Assembly (NCBI GenBank): GCA_040307385.1
Contig: JAWRJQ010000006.1
Coordinates: 1-20,102, forward strand
Reading direction: 5' to 3'
Origin: RUG721 sp040307385
Lineage (GTDB): Bacteria; Actinomycetota; Coriobacteriia; Coriobacteriales; Atopobiaceae
Length of the DNA stretch: 20,102 nt
The position numbers and the translations under genes are program-made. This document shows, one piece after another, positions 6,734 to 13,494 of the stretch (positions are counted from its first letter, which is position 1; every line of letters starts with the position of its first letter). The notes below the pieces were generated by a model. That model did no database searches, was not told the origin of the DNA, and was given only the letters and a program-made list of their open reading frames with translations.

Positions 6734-7843
6734 ATGGAAACCAGACCAACTGTGCCTTGGGAGCTGATGAACGCCTTCATCATCGACGTGTTCTGCGCCT
6801 ATGGCGTGCCGCGCGACGATGCTGCCATCTGCGCAGACGTGCTCTTGGAGAGCGATCGCCGCGGCATCGAGAGCCATGGCTGCAACCGCTTCAAACCCAT
6901 CTACATCGACCGCATCGAGCAGGGCACGCTCCTGCCGGTGACCGAGCTCGAGATCGTACGGGAAACGCCCACCACCCTCGTGGCGGACGCGCACGACGGC
7001 ATGGGCATGGTCGCGAGCTTTCGCGTGATGGAGCGCCTGATCGAGAAGGCCGAAGCCTGCGGCATGGCGGGCGGCGCCATCCGCAACTCCACGCACTATG
7101 GCATCGCCGGCTACTGGGCGATGATGGCCAGCAAGCGGGGTATGGTGGGAATCACGGGCAGCAACGCGCGCCCGTCCGTCTCGCCCACCTTCGGTGCGGA
7201 GAACATGCTGGGTACCAACCCGCTCACTATCGCGCTTCCCACCGACGAGGAGTTTCCCTTCTGCATCGACTGCGCCACCTCCATCGTCCAGCGCGGGAAG
7301 ATCGAATACTGGGCTCGCGAGGGCATGCCCACGCCCGCCGGCGCGATCGTGACCCGCGATGGCGCGGCGATCACCGACTCTCAGAAGATCCTAGAATTGC
7401 TTGCGCGCGGCGATGCGGCGTTCGCGCCGCTCGGCGGCGGGCCTGGCGACGAGCTGTGCGGTTACAAGGGCTATGGCTATGCCGCTGCGGTGGAGATCCT
7501 TTCCGCATCGCTCACCGGCGGGCAGTTCATGAAGGCGCTGTCGGGCGTAGCCCCCGATGGGGGATTGCAGATGCACCACCTCGGACATTTCTTCTTCGTG
7601 ATCGACCCCGACGCGTTCTGCGGGCGTGCCGTGTTCGCCAAGATCGCCGGCGATATCTGCCGCGAGCTGCGTTCCTCGCGCAAGGCACCCGGCTATGAGC
7701 GCATCTATACGGCGGGCGAGAAGGAATGGATTGCATGGCAGGAGCGCAGGGATGCGGGCGTGCCTGTAACGGCCGCCGTCCAGAAGGAGATCATCGAGCT
7801 CCGAGATCGCTTGGGCCTCGATTACGTCTTCCCGTTCGAATAG
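6734..7843 (+). CDS. Ldh2/malate dehydrogenase-family NAD(P)-dependent oxidoreductase
   Basis: A 369-residue dehydrogenase of the Ldh2 family (malate/L-lactate/ureidoglycolate/2,3-diketogulonate reductases), which is unrelated in fold to Rossmann-type lactate dehydrogenases. Diagnostic stretches are SDRRGIESHG (His48), NSTHYGIAGYWAMMA (catalytic-type His121) and the cofactor-binding run from NARPSVSPTFG to MLGTNPLTIALP, followed by DCATSIVQRGKIE. Length is normal for the family. The start has AAAGGAG at 6721-6727. It should interconvert a 2-hydroxyacid and a 2-oxoacid with NAD(P)H in the cytosol; the substrate cannot be assigned, since the family annotations overlap. The gene stands alone between a terminator and the large inverted repeat. 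Confidence 0.9.
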   Translation: METRPTVPWELMNAFIIDVFCAYGVPRDDAAICADVLLESDRRGIESHGCNRFKPIYIDRIEQGTLLPVTELEIVRETPTTLVADAHDGMGMVASFRVMERLIEKAEACGMAGGAIRNSTHYGIAGYWAMMASKRGMVGITGSNARPSVSPTFGAENMLGTNPLTIALPTDEEFPFCIDCATSIVQRGKIEYWAREGMPTPAGAIVTRDGAAITDSQKILELLARGDAAFAPLGGGPGDELCGYKGYGYAAAVEILSASLTGGQFMKALSGVAPDGGLQMHHLGHFFFVIDPDAFCGRAVFAKIAGDICRELRSSRKAPGYERIYTAGEKEWIAWQERRDAGVPVTAAVQKEIIELRDRLGLDYVFPFE

Positions 7844-7903
7844 GCCCTGGATACATTGTCTGCGGCACTGCGTCGCCCGCCGCCGTGCGGCGTCCGAGGA
7901 CGG

Positions 7904-8100
7904 GCATACACGTGAAATCGACAGAATGGCATAATTTTCCCCTTTTCTGCCGAAAAACGGTGCCGGAAAAAACGGGGTCGCATTCACGGCCCGTCTGACC
8001 TGCGCAAACGAGGGTGTCCTTTCCGGCCGATGGAGAATCGAGCCCCAAAATCGGCAGAAAAGGGGAAAAATATGCCATTCTGGCGAATCGGCGTGTATGC
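7904..8100. repeat. Large inverted repeat (two 50-bp arms, 97-bp loop)
   Basis: Bases 7904-7953 and 8051-8100 are inverted copies of each other, matching at 44 of 50 positions by my alignment. Both contain the core AGAATGGCATA and TTTTCCCCTTTTCTGCCGA on one strand. Inside the loop a second inverted pair, GCCGGAAA (7962-7969) and TTTCCGGC (8020-8027), extends the fold. The element sits between two convergent genes and fills most of the 320-bp gap. It could be a bidirectional terminator, a MITE-like non-autonomous element or a DNA or RNA structural element. I see no clear target-site duplication outside the arms and no credible gene within. Confidence 0.85.
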
Positions 8101-8163
8101 GGTCACGGCGCCTGGAGACGGGAACCGACGGAACAAGCCGGCCTGGTTCGGAGGCTCGCTCGG

Positions 8164-8928
8164 CTAGGCGCTCTGCCGCACGAACGCGAGTGCCTTGTCC
8201 GTCGAGAGACGCTCGTCGTATGCATAGCCGCGCTCAGCGAATGCGCGCAGGCCGTCCAGCTCCTCGATGTTTCGCTCCGCGCACCAGCGCACGAAGGTGC
8301 CTCGCGCGGCCTTGGCCTCCGTCGCGCGCTGCACGAGCCTGCCGTCGCGCAGGTCGCCGAAGAGGCAGGTGGTGATGGCGGGCATGCCCGACCCTGCGTG
8401 CAGCGCGAGCGCCCGCGCGTATTCCACAGACGCGACGTTGACGATGTCGGTGAAACCCTCTTCGGCGAGCGAGCGCAGCAAGCTGTCTCCCCAAAACGCA
8501 TACAGATCGTCGTACCCGCCCACGGAGAGTTTCTGCTGCATTTCCAAGCGGTAGGGCACCACGCCGTCGAACGGAGCGAGCACGCCGTAGAAGCCCGAGA
8601 GGATGCGCAGGTGGTCGCGCAGATAGTCCAACGAGGGTCCGTCCATGACCGCAGCCGCCAGATGCTGGAAGGCGATGCCCTCGTAGGCGACGGCAGCAGC
8701 GGTGGCGGCACCGTGCGTGAGATCCATCGCGCGCAGGCGATCCCTGTTGAGCGCCGTGAGCCTGTCGCTCGTCTTCCAGAGCGTCTGCGCCTCGTCGAAC
8801 GACAGCGCCTGCAGAGCCGTCATGAGCTGCTCCGTTCGCTCCAGAAACCGGGGAAGACCCTCCGCGTGGGGAGGGCCTTCCACCACGTTCATCTTCTTAG
8901 CGGGGGAGATGACCAGCGCGAGCTTCAT
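8164..8928 (-). CDS. yaaA: YaaA family protein (peroxide stress response)
   Basis: A 254-residue protein of the YaaA/DUF328 family. In E. coli, YaaA lowers intracellular free iron and protects DNA and proteins during H2O2 stress. Recognisable stretches are the N-terminal MKLALVISPAKKMN, SFDEAQTLWKTSDRLTALN, AVAYEGIAFQHLAA, LRILSGFYGVLAPFDGVVPYRLEM and the C-terminal LRAFAERGYAYDERLSTDKALAFVR. Length is normal. The ATG at 8928 follows AGGTGG by six bases. It is the last gene of a minus-strand operon, 24 bases after the TDT transporter. The context (Cys-rich protein, anion transporter) suits a redox-stress role, by inference. Confidence 0.92.
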   Translation of the reverse strand: MKLALVISPAKKMNVVEGPPHAEGLPRFLERTEQLMTALQALSFDEAQTLWKTSDRLTALNRDRLRAMDLTHGAATAAAVAYEGIAFQHLAAAVMDGPSLDYLRDHLRILSGFYGVLAPFDGVVPYRLEMQQKLSVGGYDDLYAFWGDSLLRSLAEEGFTDIVNVASVEYARALALHAGSGMPAITTCLFGDLRDGRLVQRATEAKAARGTFVRWCAERNIEELDGLRAFAERGYAYDERLSTDKALAFVRQSA

Positions 8929-8952
8929 GGCATTCCACCTGCGCGACCGGCG

Positions 8953-9873
8953 CTACGCCGCGCGCTTCCCGCCGTCGGCGAACAGAAACATCAGGTAGCG
9001 GACGAGCGCATACAGCGTGGTTGCCGTGGCGATCACGGTCTCGATCACCACGATCGGCCCGAGGAACGTCATCGGGCTCTCCAGCGCCACCGAGCAGCCG
9101 AGCAGCTGCTTGGTTGCGATCGCGCTGATGACGAACGGGAACGTGTATGCGGCGTAGCTGGGGAAGAACGGCAGCTTGAGATACTGGACGAACTTGATAC
9201 AGGCGAACACGAACAGCACGGTTGCGACAACCCACATCGCCGTGAGGAACGGCAGCGACTTGGTCGCGGCGGACTGGATGTAGCCTGCGATGCAGAGGCT
9301 GGTCGGAGCCGCATAGATGCAGATCAGCGGTTTCGCCGGGTCGGGTGCCGGAAGCTTGGCGTAGCGCATGGTCACGAACACCAGCAAAACGAGCAGCGCG
9401 GCGAATCCAAACCAAAACGTCGCCATGCCCAGCGCGGTCGCCTCGAAGGCGGGAGCCGTCATCGCGGCCATGACGATGCCGACGTACACGATGAAATAGC
9501 TCGCGTGCACCTTCTCGAGCGCAGGCTTGAGCACGAACGCCTTCGTGAAGTAGACGATCATCGCACCATGGAGCACGACCGCGCAGTACCAGACTATCTG
9601 CGCCGCAATGCCGAGCCACGGCTTGAAGTAGGTGCTGAACAGCATCAAGGCCATGGGAAACGTGCAGAAGACGCTCGCCATGATCGGGTTCTTCATGTCC
9701 TCTTTGAACTTGTCGAGGTTGGAGAAGACGCTGATCAAAAACAGCACGGCAAGCAGCGTGGCTGCAATTCCGCATACCATGCGCACGCCTTCTGAGTACG
9801 ACTGCAGCAGGTTGCCGAGGCCGAACAGGCCGAGGATCACGCCGCAGATCGGAACCGGGATCTTCTTAATCAC
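8953..9873 (-). CDS. TDT family transporter (TehA-like)
   Basis: A 306-residue membrane protein with about ten hydrophobic helices and short loops, matching the tellurite-resistance/dicarboxylate transporter (TDT) family. That family includes TehA, the yeast malate carrier Mae1 and the sulfite exporter Ssu1. Family-like stretches are the N-terminal PVPICGVILGLFGLGNLLQ, NPIMASVFCTFPMALML, SLCIAGYIQSAATKS and LPFFPSYAAYTFPFVISAIAT. The start is GTG at 9873, supported by GAAGGAGA about eight bases upstream. It lies 21 bases after the C_GCAxxG_C_C gene and 24 before yaaA, so all three are probably cotranscribed. Substrate is unknown; small anions such as sulfite, chloride or dicarboxylates are family possibilities. 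Confidence 0.88.
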   Translation of the reverse strand: MIKKIPVPICGVILGLFGLGNLLQSYSEGVRMVCGIAATLLAVLFLISVFSNLDKFKEDMKNPIMASVFCTFPMALMLFSTYFKPWLGIAAQIVWYCAVVLHGAMIVYFTKAFVLKPALEKVHASYFIVYVGIVMAAMTAPAFEATALGMATFWFGFAALLVLLVFVTMRYAKLPAPDPAKPLICIYAAPTSLCIAGYIQSAATKSLPFLTAMWVVATVLFVFACIKFVQYLKLPFFPSYAAYTFPFVISAIATKQLLGCSVALESPMTFLGPIVVIETVIATATTLYALVRYLMFLFADGGKRAA

Positions 9874-9894
9874 TGGTGTGTCTCCTTCTATCGT

Positions 9895-10437
9895 TTAGGC
9901 CTCGAGCGGAGCGACCCTGGTCTTGAGGTATTCGTCATGGGTGAGAACCGTGATCTCGCCCGTTGTGGGAATGCCCAGCTCGCGCGCGAGGATCTCGGCG
10001 GTCTTGGCCGCGCAGATGCCCGTGTAGTAGATGCACTGCGATTTGTGGCCGCCCTTGCTCATGTCGAACTCCTTGGTGAGGACGCGGCAGCAGGCGACGT
10101 TTTTGGTGTTGTTGGCCCTGAACCAGTCGTGCAGCTCGTTCGTCATGCTCATGCACTTCACGACGTTGGGATCCTGCGGGCCCTTCTGCTCCGATCGTCC
10201 GAAGAGCATGCCGATGGCGAGCACGCCGCCGTTCAGCGCTCCGCAGATGCAGCCCGACTTGCCCACTCCGATGGCCATGCCGGAAGCCATCTTGATGGTC
10301 TCGTACGGAACGTCGAGCCCGAAGTTGTCGATGATGACCTCCATGACGGCCTCGCAGCAGAAGAACCCCTTACGGTACGATTCCTCGGCGTCGGCCTGGA
10401 CTTTGGCAAGGTCGATGGTAGTGGCGGTTATATTCAT
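9895..10437 (-). CDS. C_GCAxxG_C_C family protein
   Basis: A 180-residue Cys-rich protein of the C_GCAxxG_C_C family, thought to bind metal or act in redox reactions; no function is established. Nine cysteines are seen: Cys27-Cys28, Cys63 and Cys65 in GKSGCICGALNGG (the family signature), Cys95, Cys116-Cys117 in VACCRVL, Cys135 and Cys142. No signal peptide is visible, so it should be cytosolic. The start at 10437 follows AGGAGGGG by three bases; the open frame extends to 10794 but lacks a start signal there. It is the first gene of the operon with the TDT transporter and yaaA. Its presumed long leader contains three tandem stem-loops (10499-10582). Confidence 0.9.
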   Translation of the reverse strand: MNITATTIDLAKVQADAEESYRKGFFCCEAVMEVIIDNFGLDVPYETIKMASGMAIGVGKSGCICGALNGGVLAIGMLFGRSEQKGPQDPNVVKCMSMTNELHDWFRANNTKNVACCRVLTKEFDMSKGGHKSQCIYYTGICAAKTAEILARELGIPTTGEITVLTHDEYLKTRVAPLEA

Positions 10438-10498
10438 GGTCCCCTCCTGGTGTTGTTCTTTCGATACGCTCTTTTGAGTGGCATGCGGGAAACCGGGC

Positions 10499-10582
10499 GA
10501 TCCTCGCAGCTGGACACCTGCCGGTTCATCCTCGCAGACGGATGCTTCCCGCCTCATCCTCGCAGCTGGATGAGTACCAAAA
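10499..10582. repeat. Three 28-bp tandem units, each a stem-loop
   Basis: ATCCTCGCAG recurs at 10500, 10528 and 10556, exactly 28 bp apart, followed each time by two variable bases and GGA. Each unit folds into a hairpin with an 8-base loop. The stems are TCC/GGA (10501-10514), CATCC/GGATG (10527-10544) and CTCATCC/GGATGAG (10553-10574). Read on the minus strand, the loops are [AG][GT]CTGCGA. The units lie in the divergent region, 62-145 bases upstream of the C_GCAxxG_C_C start. They could be protein-binding sites or a structured leader RNA. Confidence 0.75.
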
Positions 10583-10631
10583 GACAATTGCCGCACGCAC
10601 GCGAGGTGCCGGGCAATCGAGAAAACGAACG

Positions 10632-10650
10632 GAACGGCGATGAGCCGTTC
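10632..10650. other. Perfect hairpin GAACGGC/GCCGTTC
   Basis: A 7-bp perfect stem with a 5-base loop lies just downstream (minus strand) of a possible -10 TATACT at 10664-10659. If that promoter is used, the hairpin would be at the very 5' end of a leader of about 215 nt for the minus-strand operon, where it might stabilise the mRNA or attenuate transcription. Confidence 0.4.
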
Positions 10651-10658
10651 ACAGAGCA

Positions 10659-10664
10659 AGTATA
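10659..10664 (-). promoter_or_regulatory. Candidate -10 (TATACT) of the minus-strand operon
   Basis: TATACT on the minus strand matches the consensus at five of six positions. No convincing -35 is found 17 bp upstream. It would give the C_GCAxxG_C_C/TDT/yaaA operon a leader of about 215 nt that includes the three stem-loops. Confidence 0.35.
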
Positions 10665-10749
10665 GGCGATTTCCGCGGCGAACGCCCCTGCGAATCATCC
10701 ACGCGCCGTCGGCACGCCGTCCTTTTCGCCTGCACGCGTGCGCTGCCGT

Positions 10750-10765
10750 GGTATGGTATGGTATG
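10750..10765 (+). promoter_or_regulatory. Tandem GGTAT triplet, possible promoter of the PLP-enzyme gene
   Basis: Three consecutive 5-bp GGTAT units lie about 30-40 bases before the start at 10793. TATGGT within them could act as a -10, but no -35 is evident. The microrepeat itself is directly visible; the promoter role is a guess. Confidence 0.3.
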
Positions 10766-10792
10766 CGATTTTGCAGTATCGAGGAGAGGGCC

Positions 10793-11731
10793 ATGGTCTA
10801 CCAGAACATCCTCGACGCCACCGGCCACACGCCGCTCGTGCGTCTGAACAGGCTCGTCGAACCCGGTATGGCCGAGGTTCTCGTCAAGTTCGAAGCCCTC
10901 GAGGTGGGCGGATCGATCAAAACGCGCGTCGCCGCCGCCATGATCGCGGGCGCCGAGAAGCGCGGCCTGCTGCATCCCAACAGCGTCATCGTGGAGCCCA
11001 CCAGCGGCAACCAGGGCATCGGCCTTGCGCTCGTGGGCGCCGTCAAGGGCTATCGCGTGCGCATCATCATGCCCGACTCCGTTTCGGAGGAGCGCCGCAA
11101 GCTCTGCCGTGCCTACGGCGCCGAGGTGGTGCTCGTGCACGACGAGGGCGATATCGGCAAGTGCATCGAGCGCTGCCTCGAGATCGCGCTCTCCATGCGC
11201 GAGGACGACCCCGAGCACGTGTGGGTTCCCCAGCAGTTCGACAACCCCGACAACCCCGCCGCGCACATCCTCGAGACGGGCGCGCGCATCCTTTTCGATG
11301 TGGACGGCCCCATCGACGGCTTCGTGAGCGGGTTCGGCACCGGAGGCACGCTCTCGGGCGTGGGCCGCGTGCTGCGCACGGCCAACCCGCACATGCAGAT
11401 CTGGGCTGTGGAGCCCGAGGAGGCCGCCATCCTGTCGGGCGGCATGATCGGCACGCACATCCAGATGGGCATCGGCGACGGCCTCATTCCCAAGAACCTC
11501 GACCGCGCCGTGTACGACCGCGTGGTCATCGTCACCGATGAGGAAGCGCTCGCCTGTGCGCGCCGCCTCGCCGCCGAGGAAGGCCTCATGTGCGGCATCT
11601 CGAGCGGCACCAACGTCACGGCCGCTCTGCGCCTCGCCCGCGAGCTGGGGGAGGGCAAGCGCGTGGTCACGGTCCTGCCCGACACGGCCGAGCGGTACTT
11701 CTCCACGCCGCTCTTCGAGGAGCGCTCATGA
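10793..11731 (+). CDS. Cysteine synthase family PLP-dependent enzyme
   Basis: A 312-residue fold-type II PLP enzyme of the cysteine synthase/cystathionine beta-synthase family, which replaces the beta substituent of an activated serine with sulfide or another nucleophile. The PLP-binding Lys43 is in GGSIKTR, where classical CysK has GSIKDR. The substrate loop is EPTSGNQG (70s; CysK has TSGNTG). The phosphate-cup motif is GFGTGGTLSGVGR, and the C-terminal motif is PDTAERYFST. The start is supported by GAGGAGAG at 10781-10788. The ATGA overlap with the following HAD gene means translational coupling. True O-acetylserine sulfhydrylase activity is likely but not certain, because of the Asp-to-Thr and Thr-to-Gln changes. 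The divergent operon encodes a Cys-rich protein, fitting a sulfur theme. Confidence 0.88.
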   Translation: MVYQNILDATGHTPLVRLNRLVEPGMAEVLVKFEALEVGGSIKTRVAAAMIAGAEKRGLLHPNSVIVEPTSGNQGIGLALVGAVKGYRVRIIMPDSVSEERRKLCRAYGAEVVLVHDEGDIGKCIERCLEIALSMREDDPEHVWVPQQFDNPDNPAAHILETGARILFDVDGPIDGFVSGFGTGGTLSGVGRVLRTANPHMQIWAVEPEEAAILSGGMIGTHIQMGIGDGLIPKNLDRAVYDRVVIVTDEEALACARRLAAEEGLMCGISSGTNVTAALRLARELGEGKRVVTVLPDTAERYFSTPLFEERS

Positions 11732-12384
11732 GCCCGGCGGCGCGCAGGCTGGTGGTGTTCGACTGGGACGGCACGCTCGTCGATTCCCTGCGCGGCATCA
11801 CCGCCACGGCGCGTGCGGTGCTGTTGGAGTTCGGGTTCGCCGAGGAGGAGCTGGGCGATCTCACGCGTCTGGTGGGGCCGCCGTTCCCGCAGGCGTATTC
11901 GCAGGTTTACGGCTTGTCCGATGCGGATGCGGCGGAGGTCACGCGCCGCTACCGCAGCCGCTACGAGGCGGGCACCGTGGACGATTGGCCCATCTTCGAG
12001 GGTATCCGCGACCTGCTCGCGCGTCTGCGCCTGAACGGCAGGCTGCTCGCCATCGCCAGCTCCAAGCGCCATGGTCTCGTGATGCGCCAGGTGGGCGACA
12101 ACGGCATCGCGGGCGCGTTCGACGCCATCTGCGGCAAGACGAGCGACGGGGACGACACCAAGGAGGAGGCGATCCTGCGTGCCATCTCCCAGATGGACGG
12201 CACGGTGGACGACGCCGTGATGGTGGGGGATCGCGATCTCGACGTGCATGCCGCCGCCGCGGTGGGCGTGCCCTGTGTGGGCGTGCTCTACGGCAAGACG
12301 GCCCCGCGCTCCGAGCTCGTGGATGCGGGCGCGGTCGCCATCGCCGAGACGGTCGCCGAGCTCGAGGCCCTGCTCCTTTCCTGA
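11728..12384 (+). CDS. HAD superfamily phosphatase (phosphoglycolate phosphatase-like)
   Basis: A 218-residue haloacid dehalogenase-type hydrolase. Motif I is VVFDWDGTLVDS (nucleophile Asp12, acid/base Asp14), motif II is IASSK (Ser111/Ser112) and motif IV is MVGDRDLDV (Asp168, Asp172), with Lys145 a candidate motif III lysine. The residues between motifs I and II form a helical cap (subclass I), as in phosphoglycolate phosphatase, beta-phosphoglucomutase and PpaX. It is cytosolic and Mg2+-dependent by family. Its ATG overlaps the stop of the PLP enzyme, with GAGGAG just upstream, so the two are coexpressed. The real substrate is unknown; a link to a phosphorylated amino acid or to PLP metabolism is speculation. 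Confidence 0.88.
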   Translation: MSPAARRLVVFDWDGTLVDSLRGITATARAVLLEFGFAEEELGDLTRLVGPPFPQAYSQVYGLSDADAAEVTRRYRSRYEAGTVDDWPIFEGIRDLLARLRLNGRLLAIASSKRHGLVMRQVGDNGIAGAFDAICGKTSDGDDTKEEAILRAISQMDGTVDDAVMVGDRDLDVHAAAAVGVPCVGVLYGKTAPRSELVDAGAVAIAETVAELEALLLS

Positions 12385-12413
12385 TGACAAACAGGGACGG
12401 TTCTTTTTTGTCA
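12385..12413. repeat. REP sequence, left copy (RAYT-associated)
   Basis: A 29-bp sequence bounded by TGACAAA and TTTGTCA, with the core GGGACGGTTCTTTTTT. It is the inverted counterpart of the right copy at 13316-13344, with 26 of 29 positions matching by my alignment. It begins at the HAD stop codon region and may also act as its terminator through the T-run. The AAAAGAACCGTCCC core is a motif I know as common around RAYT transposases in anaerobic Gram-positive bacteria. Confidence 0.85.
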
Positions 12414-12513
12414 CATGTCCTGCTTTGACAGGGGTTTTGCGATAAAGAGCGGGAGATTGACGTGCCAATAGGCGAAACCACCCCACAGTGCTTGGCAATC
12501 TGAGAGAGGCGCC

Positions 12514-13263
12514 ATGTCAAGGGTTCCGCGCACAAAAAGCAAGACAGGCTACTATCACGTCATGCTGCGCGGAAACGCCCGGCAGATCCTGTTCGAGTCC
12601 GACAGTGATAGGCGAGCGTTTCTCGCTACCCTCGACCGTTCTCTGGAAGAACCAGGTTTGCGCCTTATTGCATGGTGCCTCATGGACAACCACGTCCATC
12701 TCCTCGTGGATGACCCTGAAGGCAAGATCAGCCATGCGATAAGACGACTTGCAACCAGCTATGCCATGCGATACAACCGAAAGGCAGATAGGGTTGGGCA
12801 TGTGTTCCAGGACCGGTTCCGCAGCCAGCCGATCGACACGGAGCGACAGCTCCTCGAGGTCGTGCGCTACATTCACAACAACCCCGAGGAAGCAGGGATT
12901 TGCCCTGCGGGCGAGTACCCGTGGAGCAGCTACTCGGAATATACCGGGCATTCCATCCGCTGTGGGACAGATTCGGTGCTCGAGATGCTCGGCGGAGCCG
13001 AGGGCTTCAGATCGTTTTGCTCGGAGCGGGCCAGTATTGCATATCAGCCGAGCTTCGGCAAGAAACCGACGGAGCAGATGCTCATAGAATCCGCGCTGGA
13101 GCTGCTTGGCGTCGATGATCTTTCGATTATTAAAAGCATGCCTGTCGACCAGCGCAATCGTGCGCTCGCAAAGCTGCGAGACGGAGGATTCTCCATCCGC
13201 CAGGCGGAGCGAGTTACGGGAATCGGAAGAGGGGCGATCGAGAGGGCGTTCCGCACGGCCTGA
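12514..13263 (+). CDS. REP-associated tyrosine transposase (RAYT, Y1 HUH type)
   Basis: A 249-residue IS200-like single-strand DNA transposase of the RAYT family, which nicks and mobilises REP sequences. The N-terminal KTGYYHVMLRGN is the family start. The HUH motif is NHVHLLV (His60, His62), and the catalytic Tyr119 is in VVRYIHNNPEEAG. A C-terminal extension (about 170-249) ends in a helix-turn-helix-like GFSIRQAERVTGIGRGAIERAF, probably for DNA binding. The ATG at 12514 has GAGAGG nearby. The frame is intact with all catalytic residues, so the enzyme may be active. Codon use (ATA, AGA, CGA, GGA) differs from the GC-biased neighbours, suggesting acquisition. Inverted REP copies flank it on both sides. 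Confidence 0.92.
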   Translation: MSRVPRTKSKTGYYHVMLRGNARQILFESDSDRRAFLATLDRSLEEPGLRLIAWCLMDNHVHLLVDDPEGKISHAIRRLATSYAMRYNRKADRVGHVFQDRFRSQPIDTERQLLEVVRYIHNNPEEAGICPAGEYPWSSYSEYTGHSIRCGTDSVLEMLGGAEGFRSFCSERASIAYQPSFGKKPTEQMLIESALELLGVDDLSIIKSMPVDQRNRALAKLRDGGFSIRQAERVTGIGRGAIERAFRTA

Positions 13264-13315
13264 TGGGCAGTTCGCGTCTGCCCTTGCCGATAATGGCGTC
13301 GACTTCTGTTTGTCA

Positions 13316-13344
13316 TGACAAAAAAGAACCGTCCCCTTATGTCA
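13316..13344. repeat. REP sequence, right copy (inverted)
   Basis: A 29-bp sequence from TGACAAAA to TTATGTCA containing AAAAGAACCGTCCC, in inverted orientation to the copy at 12385-12413. It lies 52 bases after the RAYT stop. The two copies delimit a roughly 960-bp REP-RAYT-REP unit. Confidence 0.85.
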
Positions 13345-13372
13345 CCCTTATATGTCACCCTTATATATGTCA
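13334..13372. repeat. Tandem CCCTTATGTCA units growing by TA
   Basis: The end of the right REP is followed by two further copies of its terminal segment: CCCTTATGTCA (13334-13344), CCCTTATATGTCA (13345-13357) and CCCTTATATATGTCA (13358-13372). Each copy is longer than the last by one TA dinucleotide. The pattern suggests slippage or repeated RAYT end processing. Confidence 0.85.
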
Positions 13373-13420
13373 CCATGCGAACATGCGGCTGCCCGTCAAC
13401 CATTTGCGTGAATTCCCACC

Positions 13421-13449
13421 GCATGCCGTGCGGGTTCGCCCGCGCATGC
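13421..13449. other. Imperfect hairpin upstream of the transketolase genes
   Basis: GCATGC (13421-13426) and GCGGG (13430-13434) pair with CCCGC (13439-13443) and GCATGC (13444-13449). There is a 3-base bulge and a TTCG tetraloop. No T-run follows, so it is not an obvious terminator. It could be an operator or a leader structure. TAAAGT at 13450-13455 is a weak -10 candidate. Confidence 0.45.
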
Positions 13450-13494
13450 TAAAGTGGAACCCGTAATCGGCAACCGTATCATGGGGAGGACGCG

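Noticed and set aside
8014..9795. 593-codon open frame on the plus strand
   Set aside because: It is antisense to yaaA and the TDT transporter, is low-complexity and Arg/His-rich, has no ribosome binding site and starts inside the inverted repeat.
10499..10582. Possible small CRISPR array
   Set aside because: Only about 15 of 28 bases are conserved per unit and there are no unique spacers between units or cas genes nearby. The pattern is a tandem hairpin repeat.
12416..12440. Hairpin CCTG/CAGG with TTTT upstream of the RAYT gene as a terminator
   Set aside because: The stem is only four base pairs and the REP immediately upstream is a better explanation for ending the HAD transcript.
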